DNA from: Flaccisagitta enflata | Lineage: Eukaryota; Chaetognatha; Sagittoidea; Aphragmophora | Assembly (NCBI GenBank): GCA_965153355.1 | Contig: OZ231126.1 | Location: 4,216,001 to 4,280,000, forward strand | Direction of reading: 5' to 3' | DNA: 64,000 nucleotides | Notes under the pieces: generated by a model | What the model was told of the DNA's origin: nothing | The model's input: the letters and a program-made list of their open reading frames with translations, nothing else | The model's database searches: none | In this document: positions 11,956 to 26,129 of the stretch, piece after piece | How positions within the stretch are numbered: position 1 is the first letter of the stretch | Layout: each line of letters opens with the position of its first letter | Position numbers and translations under genes: made by a program

Positions 11956-12856
11956 TACTTGGACCTCTATTGCCGGAGCATCAAATGGATAAACCTTCTT
12001 AGCCATACAGGGTCGCTTAGCGAGCAAAAGAAAAAAAAAATCTAAAAGATTTTCATTGATATTTTGAATGACTCGGACTGGATGTTAAACAAATCGATAG
12101 CAGCTTGTCTGACGACTGATACACGCGCGTGGGAGTTGTATCTGTGGGTCACAATTTATGGCAACACCTTTTCTCCGGTTGTTTATATCATCACTATTCC
12201 GAATTATAGATATTTTCAAAGGCGAGGAAGTTTCTGAAATTGGGGGAAGGCAGAAAAGGAAGAGTATTTTCTAAATTATTGTCACCCATTCAAAGCCAAA
12301 CTGTCTAAATTGCCATCAATTCAAGAATCGGGCTTTTGTTTGGGAGAGAACAAAATGGAAACAGAAATGAGATAACATTGACGGGATTGATCTATTAATG
12401 GCCCATGCTTCCTCATGGATTGGCCTTAATATGAAATGAAAGGGGGAATTCTTGAGTATCTCTTAAGCTATAAGCCATGCTTATTTACCAACTTGTCATA
12501 TCGCCTTAAAAAAAACATACAAACACGCTAACATACAAACATTTTCTCTTAGGTTTCTTTTATTAATCACATGACCCACAAAACAATGTTCTGAAACATA
12601 AAGCTTCCACCATTTTGAGCGGTAACTAGGGTAACGACAGTCGCTCTTGCGAAATCCGCCATAACAGAATTTGCAGTTCCAAAGAATTGCATTAACAAAA
12701 CCTACTAACCATTTTTCTGCCACTAACCATTTCTCTACTACTAACCATTTCACTGCCATTTCTCTGCCTCCTTCGCACGCGTGAATTTTAAAAGTTAACA
12801 AGTGTCAAAGCTGTACAAGCAAATTCAACAGAACCTCCCAGTAAGGCTGCCGAAAA

Positions 12857-13055
<199 letters not shown>

Positions 13056-13559
13056 GTTTCAGACGGAATGACAGAGATGGGAGAGAAAGATTGAGTCCAA
13101 TAGAGATACAAGAATGAAGGCAGTAAAAAGACAGAACAAGAGATAGTGTTTGATAGTACAGTGGAAAGAAGATAACAAAAGGGAAATAAATAGAAAAAGA
13201 AGATAGAAAACAATAAGATAGAGAAATAGAGGATATAGACAGAGAAATAGACAAGGAGTGGTGGTGAAAAAAAAGAGACAGACAGAGAAATAGACCGATA
13301 GAAGATTCAAAGAGAGTCGGAGAAACAGAAAAAGAAAAGATAGACAGAAAAATTGAAAGACAGAAGATAGAAAAAAGAGTGTTGGACATCCGAGAGAATT
13401 AGAAAAGATAGATAGAGAAAAAGACAAAAGATAGAAAAAGAGTGTTGGACATTCGAGACTGGGTAAATATGATGACTTAATTCTCGGTGAAGAGAAGAAA
13501 TTTTCTCTCACGACTGGAAGAATTGAATTACGATGACTTTTCAGACTCCAAAGTGAACA

Positions 13560-14960
<1,401 letters not shown>

Positions 14961-15317
14961 ATCAACATCTCCATTCCTGTGACTAGTCTTTTTGATCCTT
15001 TCAGAGGCTCTTACCAGTAAGACATTTCACCATCATCGTCGTCGTCGTCTTCGTCGTCGTCGTTGTCGTCATCGTCGTCGTCGTCGTCGTCATCGTCATC
15101 ATCGTCATCATCTTTCCAGTAAGACCTTTCACCTGTGCTCCAGACAAAAAGGATTCGTGATATACAAATAAGTTTGATGATGATTTTATGTTCTCAACCA
15201 TTCTGTCTCCCTCAACAGATCTTTTGATCATCTTTTTTATCAATTTTTTTTCTTTTTTCTTTTTTTTCGTTCCTTCTTTATCTTTAGTCGCGTGTACGCG
15301 AATCTGCACCCCGCTTT

Positions 15318-15396
15318 GTCGATCGGTCGGTCGGTCGGTCGGTCGGTCGGTCGGTCGGTCGGTCGGTCGGTCGGTCGGTCGGTCGGTCGGTCGGTC
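15318..15396. repeat. TCGG tetranucleotide array beside a short palindrome
   Basis: About 19 TCGG units. Just upstream (15283-15306) is TTTAGTCGCGTGTACGCGAA, a member of the palindrome family described in the findings. The right-arm partner (53745-53998) is expanded and more variable. Confidence 0.93.
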
Positions 15397-15678
15397 TGTT
15401 CACCACACTTTTACTTTTTTCATCAATTTTATTTCTTTAAAGAGTGTGCTAAGTCATTCTAAGTCATTCCAAGTCAATCTGTAAGTCTCGTTGGTTGACC
15501 TTGTTTTTCCATACTCTCTTCTTTCTTTTTTTTTTCATTCGCTCTGTCCTTTATTTGTCTCTTTTTTTCCCTTTTTGCTGATTGTTCTTCACCTTGAGAG
15601 TATCTTTTGTCTAAGACGTTTCGTCTGAAACGCATCTTATTTAGGAGGTGGCATGTTTTGTAAGCAAAGTAATACATA

Positions 15679-17852
15679 TTAACTTATCCTTTGGTAATTT
15701 GTTTTGCATAAATTGGATAATGACTATGATAAGTTTTAGAGTTTGGGGTTGACTCAGAGTAACTTGATGGATTTGTCTCAATTAGTGGGAAGGATCTTGA
15801 TTTAAGGTTATGGGTGTTATGAGCATTTTACAATGGGAAGATCAGATGGCTGTGAGGAGCATGGGGCGTTCAGCACACTCATCTGGTACTCTTTCTTGTC
15901 ACTTGCACATCTCACAAATAGCTGACAATTATAGATTTTTCTTGCTGTTGATTTGTATCTGTTGAGCCGCTTTGTGGTAAGGTTTGAAGTGGATTTTGAT
16001 AATTCTAAGGATAGCTGTGAGGGGTCCGGATGAAACACCAGTTAGAGCTCCCAAGGCTCTTGTCCTTATTCTAGATTTTTTGTTATAAAGTAATGTTGTC
16101 CAACTCCATATAGTTTAGTACCTTGGTAAAGAATGTCCGGCGGTCCCATTTGGTTGACTCTCGATTCTTACCTCTAAGGGTATGGTTTCTTCACAACATT
16201 GCCTTTGGTAACTACATTATCTTTTGATAATTAACTTATCCTTTGGTAATTTGTTTTGCATAAATTGGATAATGCCTTTGATAAGTTTTAGAGTTTGGGG
16301 TTGACTCAGAGTAACTTGATGGATTTGTCTCAATTAGTGGGAAGGATCTTGATTTAAGGTTATGGGTGTTATGAGCATTTTACAATGGGAAGATCAGATG
16401 GCTGTGAGGAGCATGGGGCGTTCAGCACACTCATCTGGTACTCTTTCTTGTCACTTGCACATCTCACAAATAGCTGACAATTATAGATTTTTCTTGCTGT
16501 TGATTTGTATCTGTTGAGCCGCTTTGTGGTAAGGTTTGAAGTGGATTTTGATAATTCTAAGGATAGCTGTGAGGGGTCCGGATGAAACACCAGTTAGAGC
16601 TCCCAAGGCTCTTGTCCTTATTCTAGATTTTTTGTTATAAAGTAATGTTGTCCAACTCCATATAGTTTAGTACCTTGGTAAAGAATGTCCGGCGGTCCCA
16701 TTTGGTTGACTCTCGATTCTTACCTCTAAGGGTATGGTTTCTTCACAACATTGCCTTTGGTAACTACATTATCTTTTGATAATTCACTTATCCTTTGGTA
16801 ATTTGTTTTGCTTAAATTGGATAATGACTATGATAAGTTTTAGAGTTTGGGGTTGACTCAGAGTAACTTGATGGATTTGTCTCAATTAGTGGGAAGGATC
16901 TTGATTTAAGGTTATGGGTGTTATGAGCATTTTACAATGGGAAGATCAGATGGCTGTGAGGAGCATGGGGTGTTCAGCACACTTATCTGGTACTCTTTCT
17001 TGTCACTTGCACATCTCACAAATAGCTGACAATTATAGATTTTTCTTGCTGTTGATTTGTATCTGTTGAGCCGCTTTGTGGTAAGGTTTGAAGTGGATTT
17101 TGATAATTCTAAGGATAGCTGTGAGGGGTCCGGATGAAACACCAGTTAGAGCTCCCAAGGCTCTTGTCCTTATTCTAGATTTTTGGTTATAAAGTAATGT
17201 TGTCCAACTCCATATAGTTTAGTACCTTGGTAAAGAATGTCCGGCGGTCCCATTTGGTTGACTCTCGATTCTTACCTCTAAGGGTATGGTTTCTTCACAA
17301 CATTGCCTTTGGTAACTACATTATCTTTTGATAATTAACTTATCCTTTGGTAATTTGTTTTGCATAAATTGGATAATGACTATGATAAGTTTTAGAGTTT
17401 GGGGTTGACTCAGAGTAACTTGATGGATTTGTCTCAATTAGTGGGAAGGATCTTGATTTAAGGTTATGGGTGTTATGAGCATTTTACAATGGGAAGATCA
17501 GATGGCTGTGAGGAGCATGGGGCGTTCAGCACACTCATCTGGTACTCTTTCTTGTCACTTGCACATCTCACAAATAGCTGACAATTATAGATTTTTCTTG
17601 CTGTTGATTTGTATCTGTTGAGCCGCTTTGTGGTAAGGTTTGAAGTGGATTTTGATAATTCTAAGCAGCGGCGTAGGACAAGGGACATCAGGGACATCAA
17701 TTGATGTCCCTGCTGTCGGGACACCAAAGTTGTCGGGACACCAAAGAAGATAAAAAGAAAGAGAAAGGAAGAAAAAAAAAGAAAAAAAGAAAAAGAAAAA
17801 AAAAAGAAAAAAAGGAAAAGAAAAAAAAAGAAAAAGAAGGTAGAGAAGAAAA

Positions 17853-17946
<94 letters not shown>

Positions 17947-18503
17947 GGACAAACAGCGAAAGTAAAAAAGTAAAAAAGAAATAGATGAAACAAAAGATGA
18001 AGACGTAAAGAAAAGAAAATAGTAAAACCGACAGAAAGACAAAAAGACTGATATATGGACTCATAAAACCTATGAGAGATTAGAAATTGAAAGTGACAGG
18101 TTATGAAATATTGCTCTCTTCGTCTTGAATTCCTGATCACCTTCTCTCATCCACCTTCAAAACGCACAAGCTGTGGCTGAGAAAGAAAATAACTATTTTC
18201 TCATATACTAGGCATGATTAGGCCCCATCCCACTTAACTAAAATCTCAAAGAAAACAAGAGTATGGTAGGCATTACAATTTTTCAAAATTTTCAAGCAAA
18301 AACTACATATTATTGTCTGTTGGGACACCAGATTTGTCGGACACAAGTTTGGTGGCTGAAGTCCCAAGAAATCCAGCTCCCCTACGCCGCTGATTCTAAG
18401 GATAGCTGTGAGGGGTCTGGATGAAACACCAATTAGAGCTCCCAAGGCTCTTGTCCTTATTCTAGATTTTTGGTTATAAAGTAATGTTGTCCAACTCCAT
18501 ATA
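15679..18503. repeat. 552-bp tandem array, left arm only
   Basis: Units start with TTAACTTATCCTTTGGTAA at 15679, 16231, 16783 and 17335, exactly 552 bp apart and nearly identical. The last unit is partial and interrupted by a hAT-like element (17666-18392). Each unit has the same 73-codon minus-strand frame. The mirror position in the right arm (about 52718) reads straight through ATACATAT, so the whole array is an insertion or local amplification absent from that arm. Confidence 0.9.
17666..18392. mobile_element. hAT-like element inside the 552-bp array
   Basis: Termini CAGCGGCGTAGGACA and CTCCCCTACGCCGCTG form a terminal inverted repeat typical of hAT elements. The flanking 8-bp duplication is ATTCTAAG (17658-17665 and 18393-18400). 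The neighbouring intact units give the empty site. The interior holds an A/G-rich tract, about 37 GA units (17862-17936), and no transposase. Confidence 0.9.
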
Positions 18504-18609
18504 TGTATTTTATTGAAAGGAGGGCGAAAAAAAAGAAAATACTCGAAAACTGATAAGCCACATCTATTAAAAATGATCAACGATGATGTTTGCTATGCTT
18601 TCATCAGCC

Positions 18610-18611
<2 letters not shown>

Positions 18612-18705
<94 letters not shown>
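18612..18705. repeat. GA microsatellite
   Basis: About 46 GA units. The mirror position in the right arm (52583-52612) has only a short CT run. Confidence 0.95.
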
Positions 18706-18707
<2 letters not shown>

Positions 18708-18753
18708 TCTTTAATCTGTCGACTTATGCTCACCAATACGCCTCACATCCTCC

Positions 18754-18933
18754 CAGGCCTGTATATAACTGATTAGTAAAACACAATTTACCACTATTTC
18801 AACCTTTACTACAGTCTTCGCTGTTTTTTTGCCTTATAGAGAAGAAAACCATAGATTTTAAAACGCAATGCAACGCATCGCGAGGAAGAAAATCAAAGGC
18901 AGGAGAGGGGGGGCTTAATAACATACACCCCTG
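18754..18933. mobile_element. Short copy of the CAGGCCTGTATA hAT-like family
   Basis: Starts CAGGCCTGTATATAACTG and ends ACATACACCCCTG. Interior sequence (the GCAACGCATCGCG region) matches the copies at 4393 and 23042. Absent from the right arm at the matching place (about 52540). Confidence 0.7.
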
Positions 18934-19148
18934 CATCTTTTGTGTGTGCGTGTATCTTTTTTTCTGTCCATTTGTCTTTCTTTCAGTTTTTCTTGTACAG
19001 TGCTTCTCTCTTTGCCCTCCCTTGGGGGGACTTAATAACATACACCCCTGCATCTTTTGTGTGTGCGTGTATCTTTTTTTCTGTCCATTTGTCTTTCTTT
19101 CAGTTTTTCTTGTACAGTGCTTCTCTCTTTGCCCTCCCTTGTCTCTCT
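18915..19148. repeat. 117-bp tandem duplication
   Basis: Two near-identical copies starting TTAATAACATACACCCCTGC at 18915 and 19032. Each contains the hAT-like end plus flanking DNA, so the duplication happened after the element inserted. Confidence 0.85.
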
Positions 19149-19195
19149 TTCTCTCTTTCTCTTTCTCTCTCTTTTTTTCTTTCTTTCTTTTTCTC

Positions 19196-19271
<76 letters not shown>

Positions 19272-19419
19272 TCGCTCTTATTTTCTTTCTCTCTCTCTTT
19301 CTTCTTCTCATTGTATCATACTCTTTTCTGTCTACTTTACTATCTATCACTGCTTCTCTGTTTGTCTGTCTGTCTGAAAGTCTTCTGGTGTTTCTCTTTG
19401 TTTCTCTGTCTGTCTGTTA

Positions 19420-19488
<69 letters not shown>

Positions 19489-19790
19489 TCTCATTCCATC
19501 AGACTGGAAAGAGGGCGACGAGGCTCACATCAACTTGAAACACCTTTTTTGAGCTTCGCAGGTGAATTGACTTTGCCTCAGCTTCTTTTTGTCTCTCTCT
19601 TTATCTCTTTTCCTATTATTTCCTTTGTCTCTCTCTTTGTCTCTTTTCCTTTTATTTTCTTTGTCTCTCTCTTTGTCTCATTTCCCTTTATTTTCTTTGT
19701 CTCTCTCTTTGCCTTATCTCCTTTTATTTCTTTTGTCTCTCTCTGTGCCTCTGCGTTATTCTCTCAAAAGGGCTCAGACTTAGGATGAGA
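19140..19790. repeat. CTTT, GTCT, CT and 30-bp pyrimidine repeats
   Basis: CTTT (19145-19275), GTCT/CT (about 19360-19490) and a pyrimidine-rich repeat near CTCTCTTTGTCTCTTTTCCT (19590-19760). The mirror in the right arm is 51680-52440. Confidence 0.88.
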
Positions 19791-19909
19791 AGAACAAATA
19801 AGAACCAAATAGCTGAGTTTGGCATTCCATCCAGTACTCAGGGAGTGTTTCTTTTATTGACAACAATCACGTCTATTCCCAGTAATCGCATTTTCAGCGT
19901 GAACACATA

Positions 19910-20076
19910 CAGTTGAGCCCCGCTCTAACAGATTTCAAGGGACCAATAAATTCTATTTGTTTTAGGCAGAATTCTGTTAATAACAACATAAAAAAAAAAT
20001 TGAACGGACTATGAGTTCGCGTCAGTTTCACATGGAATTCCATTGCTGGCGGGTCCGTTAGAGCAGGGTTCAACTG
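19910..20076. mobile_element. Pogo/Tigger-like MITE (left copy)
   Basis: 167 bp, ends CAGTTGAGCCCCGCTCTAAC and GTTAGAGCAGGGTTCAACTG, flanked by TA (19908-19909, 20077-20078). The mirror copy is 51363-51532. Related ends lie at 21756-21776, 25874, 49306 and 50812. 20079-20228 is similar to the Harbinger-like family. Confidence 0.82.
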
Positions 20077-20236
20077 TATCTACTTGTTTCAACCTACTAA
20101 CTTTGGAGTAGGCAAACCAGCAAAGCAAAGAGCTACGTAGTGAGTGAATGGAATGAGCAGTGTGAGCGAACGAACTCAGCGAGCGATTAATCAAGTGACC
20201 CGTTTCAAAAATGCAATTGTACGGTGTATAAATAAG

Positions 20237-20338
20237 CAGCCCTGAACTTAGTGATTTTTTTGAGCGGGCCAGTCGGGCACGCTCCCATCAAATTTAGCGG
20301 GCCCGACTAAAAAACAGCGGGCCCGACAAAATTACTGT

Positions 20339-20430
<92 letters not shown>

Positions 20431-20474
20431 GGTAAAACAGAAGGGAAGATGAAGTATTGAAAAGAGAGAAAAAA

Positions 20475-20547
<73 letters not shown>

Positions 20548-21086
20548 AAACAAAGACAAAAAGACAGAAAGAAAGAAAGAAAGAAAGAAAAAAGAAAGAC
20601 ACAAAGACACAAAGAAAGGAAAAAACAGAAAGGAAAGGAAAGGAAGTAAGAAAAGAAAGACAGAAAGTAAGAAAAATAAAATAAAACAGAAAGGAAGGCA
20701 GAAGGAAAGAAAGAAAGGAAAAGGAAAGAAAGAAGGAAAGAAAGAAGGAAAGAAAGAAGGAATGAAAAAAAAACCAGTTGGTCAAAGTTTAAATGTATTC
20801 TGTGAAACGCTACCTGAGGGGCCTGATTTGAAGCCCAAGAGGTCTGATAGGGGGGGGGATAAACAAACAAACTGAGTGACAAATAAGTATGGAAATCCTC
20901 CTGTGTTCAACAGGAGTCCGTCCCTGGGTTGCTGACAAAAAAATTGATGTTTCTAGTAAAGAAAGAAAGAAAAAAAGAAAAGAGAAAAAGGAGGAAAGAA
21001 TGAGAGAAACAAACAAATAAAGAAAGAAAAAAAAAGGATAGAAGAGAAAAGGAAAAGAAAGAGAGAAAGAAAGAAAGTAAGAAAGA

Positions 21087-21136
<50 letters not shown>

Positions 21137-21162
21137 TCAAGCAAGCAAGCAAGCAAGCAAGC

Positions 21163-21210
<48 letters not shown>

Positions 21211-21389
21211 AAAAAAAAGAGAAAGAAATACAAACGATACAAAAAAATCAATGTACCACTTCAGCATTAATGAAAAAATGACAAGCCAAATATGAGCGGG
21301 CCCGTCGGGCCCGCATATAGAAAAACTTGCGGGCCCGACAGCAAAGATGCGGGCCTCGGGCCCGCGGGCCCGCTCTGAAATCAGGACTG
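20237..21389. mobile_element. hAT-like element, left arm only
   Basis: Starts CAGCCCTGAAC and ends TCAGGACTG, with subterminal GCGGGCC motifs. It is flanked by a perfect 8-bp duplication TAAATAAG (20229-20236, 21390-21397); the right arm near 51205-51225 has the empty site. The interior is GA (20341-20425), AAAG (20480-20548), GCAA (21089-21165) and GAAA repeats plus a fragment of foldback family F (about 20815-20940). No transposase. Confidence 0.85.
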
Positions 21390-21978
21390 TAAATAAGCCC
21401 CTTGAGATTTAGAGTTGGGATGAGAAGAATAAATAAGAACCGAGTTTGACATTCCATCCAGTACTCAATCATGGCAAGTTTCTACTCAATGAAATTCTTT
21501 TCATCACGAGGTTAAGTCGCTTGCTGAGTGACTGTATTAGCGGATGTGTTATTATATATCTATCTTGCCTGGATGAAAATGCATTGATCTGAAACTGATC
21601 TCTCTTCCCAACTCTCATACATAAACCCGCTATAACGAATCCAAAAGTAACTAAAGTCATCCCATAACAAATCTTGGTCCCTTCATGATAATTTTTTTCT
21701 GGCAATAGCGGAAATCCACCTATAACTAAAAAGATTTGTGAGACCGTTGACATCCGTTATTGCGGGGTTCAACTGTACATACAATGCTAAAGGGTGTCGT
21801 AATTCATGTGCATGTTTTATCGCTGCGTGGCCGGCCTCACTCACGTAGCATATTGAGCAGGATGTATCTCATCTACAAGAATTCATGAACATTCTGATAA
21901 AGTGCCGAAATCTTAAATAAAACAAACCTGCACTAAATGATACTGGCTTACTCGGTTGAATTAGAGAAATCGCTTAAT

Positions 21979-22825
21979 CGGGAAAAAAGTCGAAGTCAGT
22001 CTTCGACTTTTTGACATATTTGAGAGAAACAGGGTTTTCATTTTCTTATTAAGAAGTTGAGGGTCTCAATCGACCAATTGCACCCTTGGACGAAATTGAT
22101 AGGGTAAGTAAATTTGATAATTCTCTTTCATTTGGCACCAAGCAAAAGTCTCTGGGACCAATATTCTTTTTGTTATGAATTTTGAAAGATTTATTGACGA
22201 AAAATTTAAATTGAATTTTTTTTTTATTTTTCATGATTTCATGTAGGATCAATAAAGGAGTGTGTCTAAGTTTGATTGAGCATGTAAATACAAGAAAACA
22301 TGCTCATGAGTTATGAGCATAGCTGCTCATGTGTGAGGGTGATTTTGAGCATTTTAGCTCATTTAGCTCATTTAGCTCAGTTATTTTTCTGATTCCAAAT
22401 ACGATAAATGGGCAAATATATTGATGGATGTTTAAGCAAGCAAATACAAGGAAGCATGTCAGTGAGCAGAGCTGCTCATCTGTGAGGGAGTTTTTAAGTA
22501 TTCTAGCTCATTTACCTCATTTAGCTTGCTCTTTTTTCAATTTCAAAACAGATAAATAAATGTTTTGATTTAAGCATGCAAATACAAAAAAGCATGTCAG
22601 TAAGCATAGCTGGTTGTCTGGTTGAGTGATTTTGAATATATTAGCTCATCTAGCTCATTCGGCTCGGGCCTAATTTTCTCTGATTTTCAGTGCAACCAAT
22701 ACACACAATTGCTCTTAATTTGATCTAACAAATAAAAAAAATTGCAGTGACTGAAGACAAAAGCTTGGTGAAAAGTGAACAACGCTTACGACTTTTTTCC
22801 TCACGGCGACAGTCGCCATTACTGG
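21979..22825. mobile_element. Insertion of about 850 bp with 155-bp direct repeats, left arm only
   Basis: Absent at the mirror site near 50610. Subterminal inverted motif GGAAAAAAGTCG occurs near both ends. At about 22270-22680 lie three diverged copies of a roughly 155-bp unit containing AGCATGTAAATACAAGAAA and TTAGCTCATTTAGCTCATTT. Family not recognised. Confidence 0.6.
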
Positions 22826-23041
22826 TATTGTTTCAATAGAAATGATAAAGGCCAATTGGCACAGCTCAAAGCAAGATAACTTCAATTTTTAGTTTCTTTT
22901 ATTTTTTAATCAAAGTTATCTTTTCAGTTGAAACATTTTCATTTAGTTTAAAAGGCAGCCCCGGCAGTAATGCATAATTCAAGTCTTATGGTGAGAAATT
23001 GTTGCTGCTCAGAATGTTTAAAAATCTAGTACCCAAGTTAA

Positions 23042-23671
23042 CAGGCCTGTATATAATTGAGGGTCTGGAGATGGGGAAGAAAATCAAAGGGGGAAAAAAG
23101 AGAAAAAAAAAAGAAATTTGGGGAAAATATTACTTTTTACAGTACCAGATGATAAAACCTAATTAGTAAATCACAATTTAACACTATTTAAATCCTAACA
23201 ACATTGTTTTGTAGCTCTATAGGAAAGAAAATCATAGATATAAAAACGCGACGCGACGCGTCGCGGGGAAGAAAATCAAAGGCAGGGATGGATGTAGGGG
23301 AGCTCTGAAGTTCGCCACGTCCACTTTGCATTTCAAGACCGAGTGAGGTTCAAGTCCGACTTATGTAAAAACTGAAAACTATAAAAAGAAATGTAATTTC
23401 CTTACTTTTGGCATCATTCTTGAATGAAAATCCTCCTTTTAAAGGCTTTTTTGTAATAATTCAAACAAACTCAGTTCAATTCTTCTCTTTTTAGGATATT
23501 TTTCTAAGAAATTTTTAATTTTTCAACCTTGAATCCCTTCTAATTCAAGACCGACTTGCTTTTCAAGCCCGACTTTTACCACGTCCATGGACGTGGTGGA
23601 CGTGGCGTCCCCTACATCCATGGGCAGGGGGGGGGGGGAAATCAAAAGCAACTCAATTTTATACACCCCTG
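23042..23671. mobile_element. CAGGCCTGTATA hAT-like element with a nested insertion
   Basis: Starts CAGGCCTGTATATAATTGAG and ends CTCAATTTTATACACCCCTG. CCCAAGT flanks it imperfectly (about 23032-23038 and 23672-23678). It is split by 23288-23621, which begins ATGGATGTAGGGGA and ends TCCCCTACATCCAT and is flanked by GGCAGGG. The right arm lacks all of it. Confidence 0.72.
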
Positions 23672-24594
23672 CCCAAGTACCAAATTTTCCATGCCTCCTG
23701 AAATATTAATTACTGAGCATAACCGCCCTTTCTATTTACTGTTTGGCAATTTCAAATCTGAACAAACTAGTTTCCAATCAATTCATTGATACAAGATCTT
23801 ATTTCTAATATCGTAATTCATCTACAAATTATAGCTTTTTTGACATTGCCGCAAAAACTACGAAAAGCGAATCTGAAATTGTTGGAAGCGATGAGATAAA
23901 TGCCGAGATTTATACTCGACGTCATCACACCAATCAGATAACTTCCGTAACGCCACCGCGACTGAGTCGCTTCCAAACGATCGCGACAATCCAAAGCGAA
24001 AACGAAATCTAACAAAACGATTATATGGGAACAACTAAACGCCAAAGCGACTAATGCTACCAACTTCTTAAAGTCATCTTCGGTTTTCGCTTTGGATCGA
24101 CTATTTTCGGCGTAACGCGATTTATCTTTAGATCGACTATTTTCGGCGTAACGTGAACGGAAGTGGAGTTTGATGAGTACGAAAAGGGACAATATTAACT
24201 CGATTATCATAAACGCGATCGAATTAACGATTCCAAACCAAGAAGAAACGATAAATCGGGGAAGGTCTAAAAGAGGCGGGATGAGAGAATTGACTAAAGC
24301 TAATACAAAAGTGTAGACGATTGTAATCAATGACGTGATGACGGTTAATTCTACCAAAATTCTCTTTTGAGTTTTGGTTTGACTTTCCATGGCAGAGGTG
24401 ACGTTTTTCAGGGCCCAAGCACGAACGAAGGAGATGTAGAGTATCATGGAACTATTGATTCCCTTGCAAAGAAGACAACTCCAGAACACGACTTGAAAAC
24501 CGTGGAAGCAAAATCGTTGCGCATGACTGTTGAAAAAAAAAGGGAGGGGGGGGGTGGTAGATGATGATCATTAATTGTATTAAGGATCAGGGTA

Positions 24595-24690
24595 CTCTTG
24601 ACGTCCGCGCAAAGAAGACAACTCCAAAATACAACTTGAAAACCGTAGAAGCAAAATTGTTGCGCTTGACTATTGAGAAAAACGGGGGGT
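24595..24690 (-). pseudogene. Tandem partial duplicate of the GPCR A exon 2 start
   Basis: The minus strand repeats the acceptor and first roughly 25 codons of exon 2 (FCFYGFQVVFWSCLLC against FCFHGFQVVFWSCLLC), then diverges. The copy lies just upstream, inside the intron, after a GC-rich tract. It cannot encode the rest of TM3. Confidence 0.7.
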
Positions 24691-24923
24691 GGGGTACCCA
24701 GATGATGTTCCTTAATTTGCCCAAGGGCTACATACCCTGTATTGGCTCTCCATTCAATATTGTTTGGTTCTGAGTAGAAAAATCAGGATTGAAGGGCAGG
24801 GGCATTTTCACAGTTTTCAACGTTAGCATCACGGATGGACCAACAGACGGACGGATAGACAAAGCCTCACTTACAGACTGCAGTAGCAACTCCGCAACTT
24901 AGCCATGACAAGCAAACGTGGTA

Positions 24924-25771
24924 CAGGGTCATCCACCTGAGTTGTCGGATTCTGTTAAGCTTTTCCTCTCTGATGCCAAGAGACATGGATTTGAAATTGA
25001 TCAAGTCTTAAAGAGTATAGATTAACATTTTTTGTATAAAAATTTCAGCCATTTCACCTTGATCTGGGGGCTGAGAAAAACCCGAGATGAATCTCAATAG
25101 TTTAAATTACATGAAAAGCATACTTCTAGCTGCCCCAGTGAGATGAAATTTTACATGAAGAAAGCTGATGGTTTTGCAGAGTTTCAGTTAAAATTTCATC
25201 TCACTGGGTTAACTAGAAGTATGCTTTTCATGTAAATTAAGCTATTCAAACATGCTAGATTCATCTCGGGTTTTTCTCAGCCCCCAGATCAAGGTGCATT
25301 TTGGTCAAGTAGTTTGTCTTTAACATGGATTTGAACATAAAGCTTTTATTTCTGGACTGAGCAGATTTTCCAGGAATTGTGCAAGTTACCAACCCAATTA
25401 GTTTTTGAATTTTTTTAGTAATCAATCCAAAACAGGCTTGAATCAGAAACGATATTAAAGTATTTCAATATATTTGTCAGTTTATCTTTCATTTGAGATT
25501 AATTTTCTCTCTATGTCAAGAATAGTAAAAAAAAATGAAAATGAATGCAAGCAGGATTCAGAATATCTGATAGACAATCTGTAAAATGGTAAAATACTTG
25601 TGTCACTTCAAACTTATGTAAAAGACAAACTACTTGACCAAAATGGCTGAAATTTTTATACAAAAAATATCAAGCTATACTCTTTAAGACATGATCAATT
25701 TCAAATCCATGTCTCTTGGCATCAGAGAGAAAAAGCTTAACAGAATCCGACAACTCAGGTGGATGACCCTG
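24924..25771. mobile_element. Long-TIR foldback (Tc1/mariner-type) with a nested hairpin element
   Basis: Termini CAGGGTCATCCACCTGAGTT and its complement, TA on both sides (24922-24923, 25772-25773). The terminal inverted repeats are about 150 bp each (24924-25054 plus 25302-25325, against 25617-25771). The left one is interrupted by a second element at 25055-25296. Located in the GPCR A intron. Confidence 0.85.
25055..25296. mobile_element. 242-bp near-palindromic element nested in the foldback
   Basis: Starts CACCTTGATCTGGGGGCTGA and ends with the complement; almost the entire length folds back on itself with a loop of about 45 bp. Flanked by CATTT (25050-25054 and 25297-25301). The uninterrupted right repeat of the host element supplies the empty site. 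Confidence 0.85.
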
Positions 25772-26129
25772 TAGATTGAAGAACTGAACAACGGACGGAC
25801 TTGCCAAAAAATGGTGGATGAAGTCGCGTACACGGGACTAATATTAGAAAATCAGGGTATCTATTAATAGGGAGTACAGTTACACCCCACTTGAACGGAC
25901 CCAAGAGTAACGGTAAGCCTGTAATAACGGATTTAGCTTATTGGTCCCTTCAAATTATCTTTTTTAACATTTCCTTTGTTAGCAAAAACAGAAATCATTT
26001 TCCAACAAACAACCATCATCTTGTATTACCACCTGGCCCGAGCGTGAAACCGGAAGTTCGTTCCGGTTGCGGAAAAAGGGCAGGGTCGCTCCAAAACGAT
26101 AATGGGCTGCTTGGCCGTGACGGTAACGG

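Noticed and set aside
15817-17695. Identical 73-codon minus-strand frames repeated four times
   Set aside because: Identity reflects recent tandem amplification of the 552-bp unit; no recognisable domain, and one copy is fused to repeat sequence. Kept only as a property of the array.
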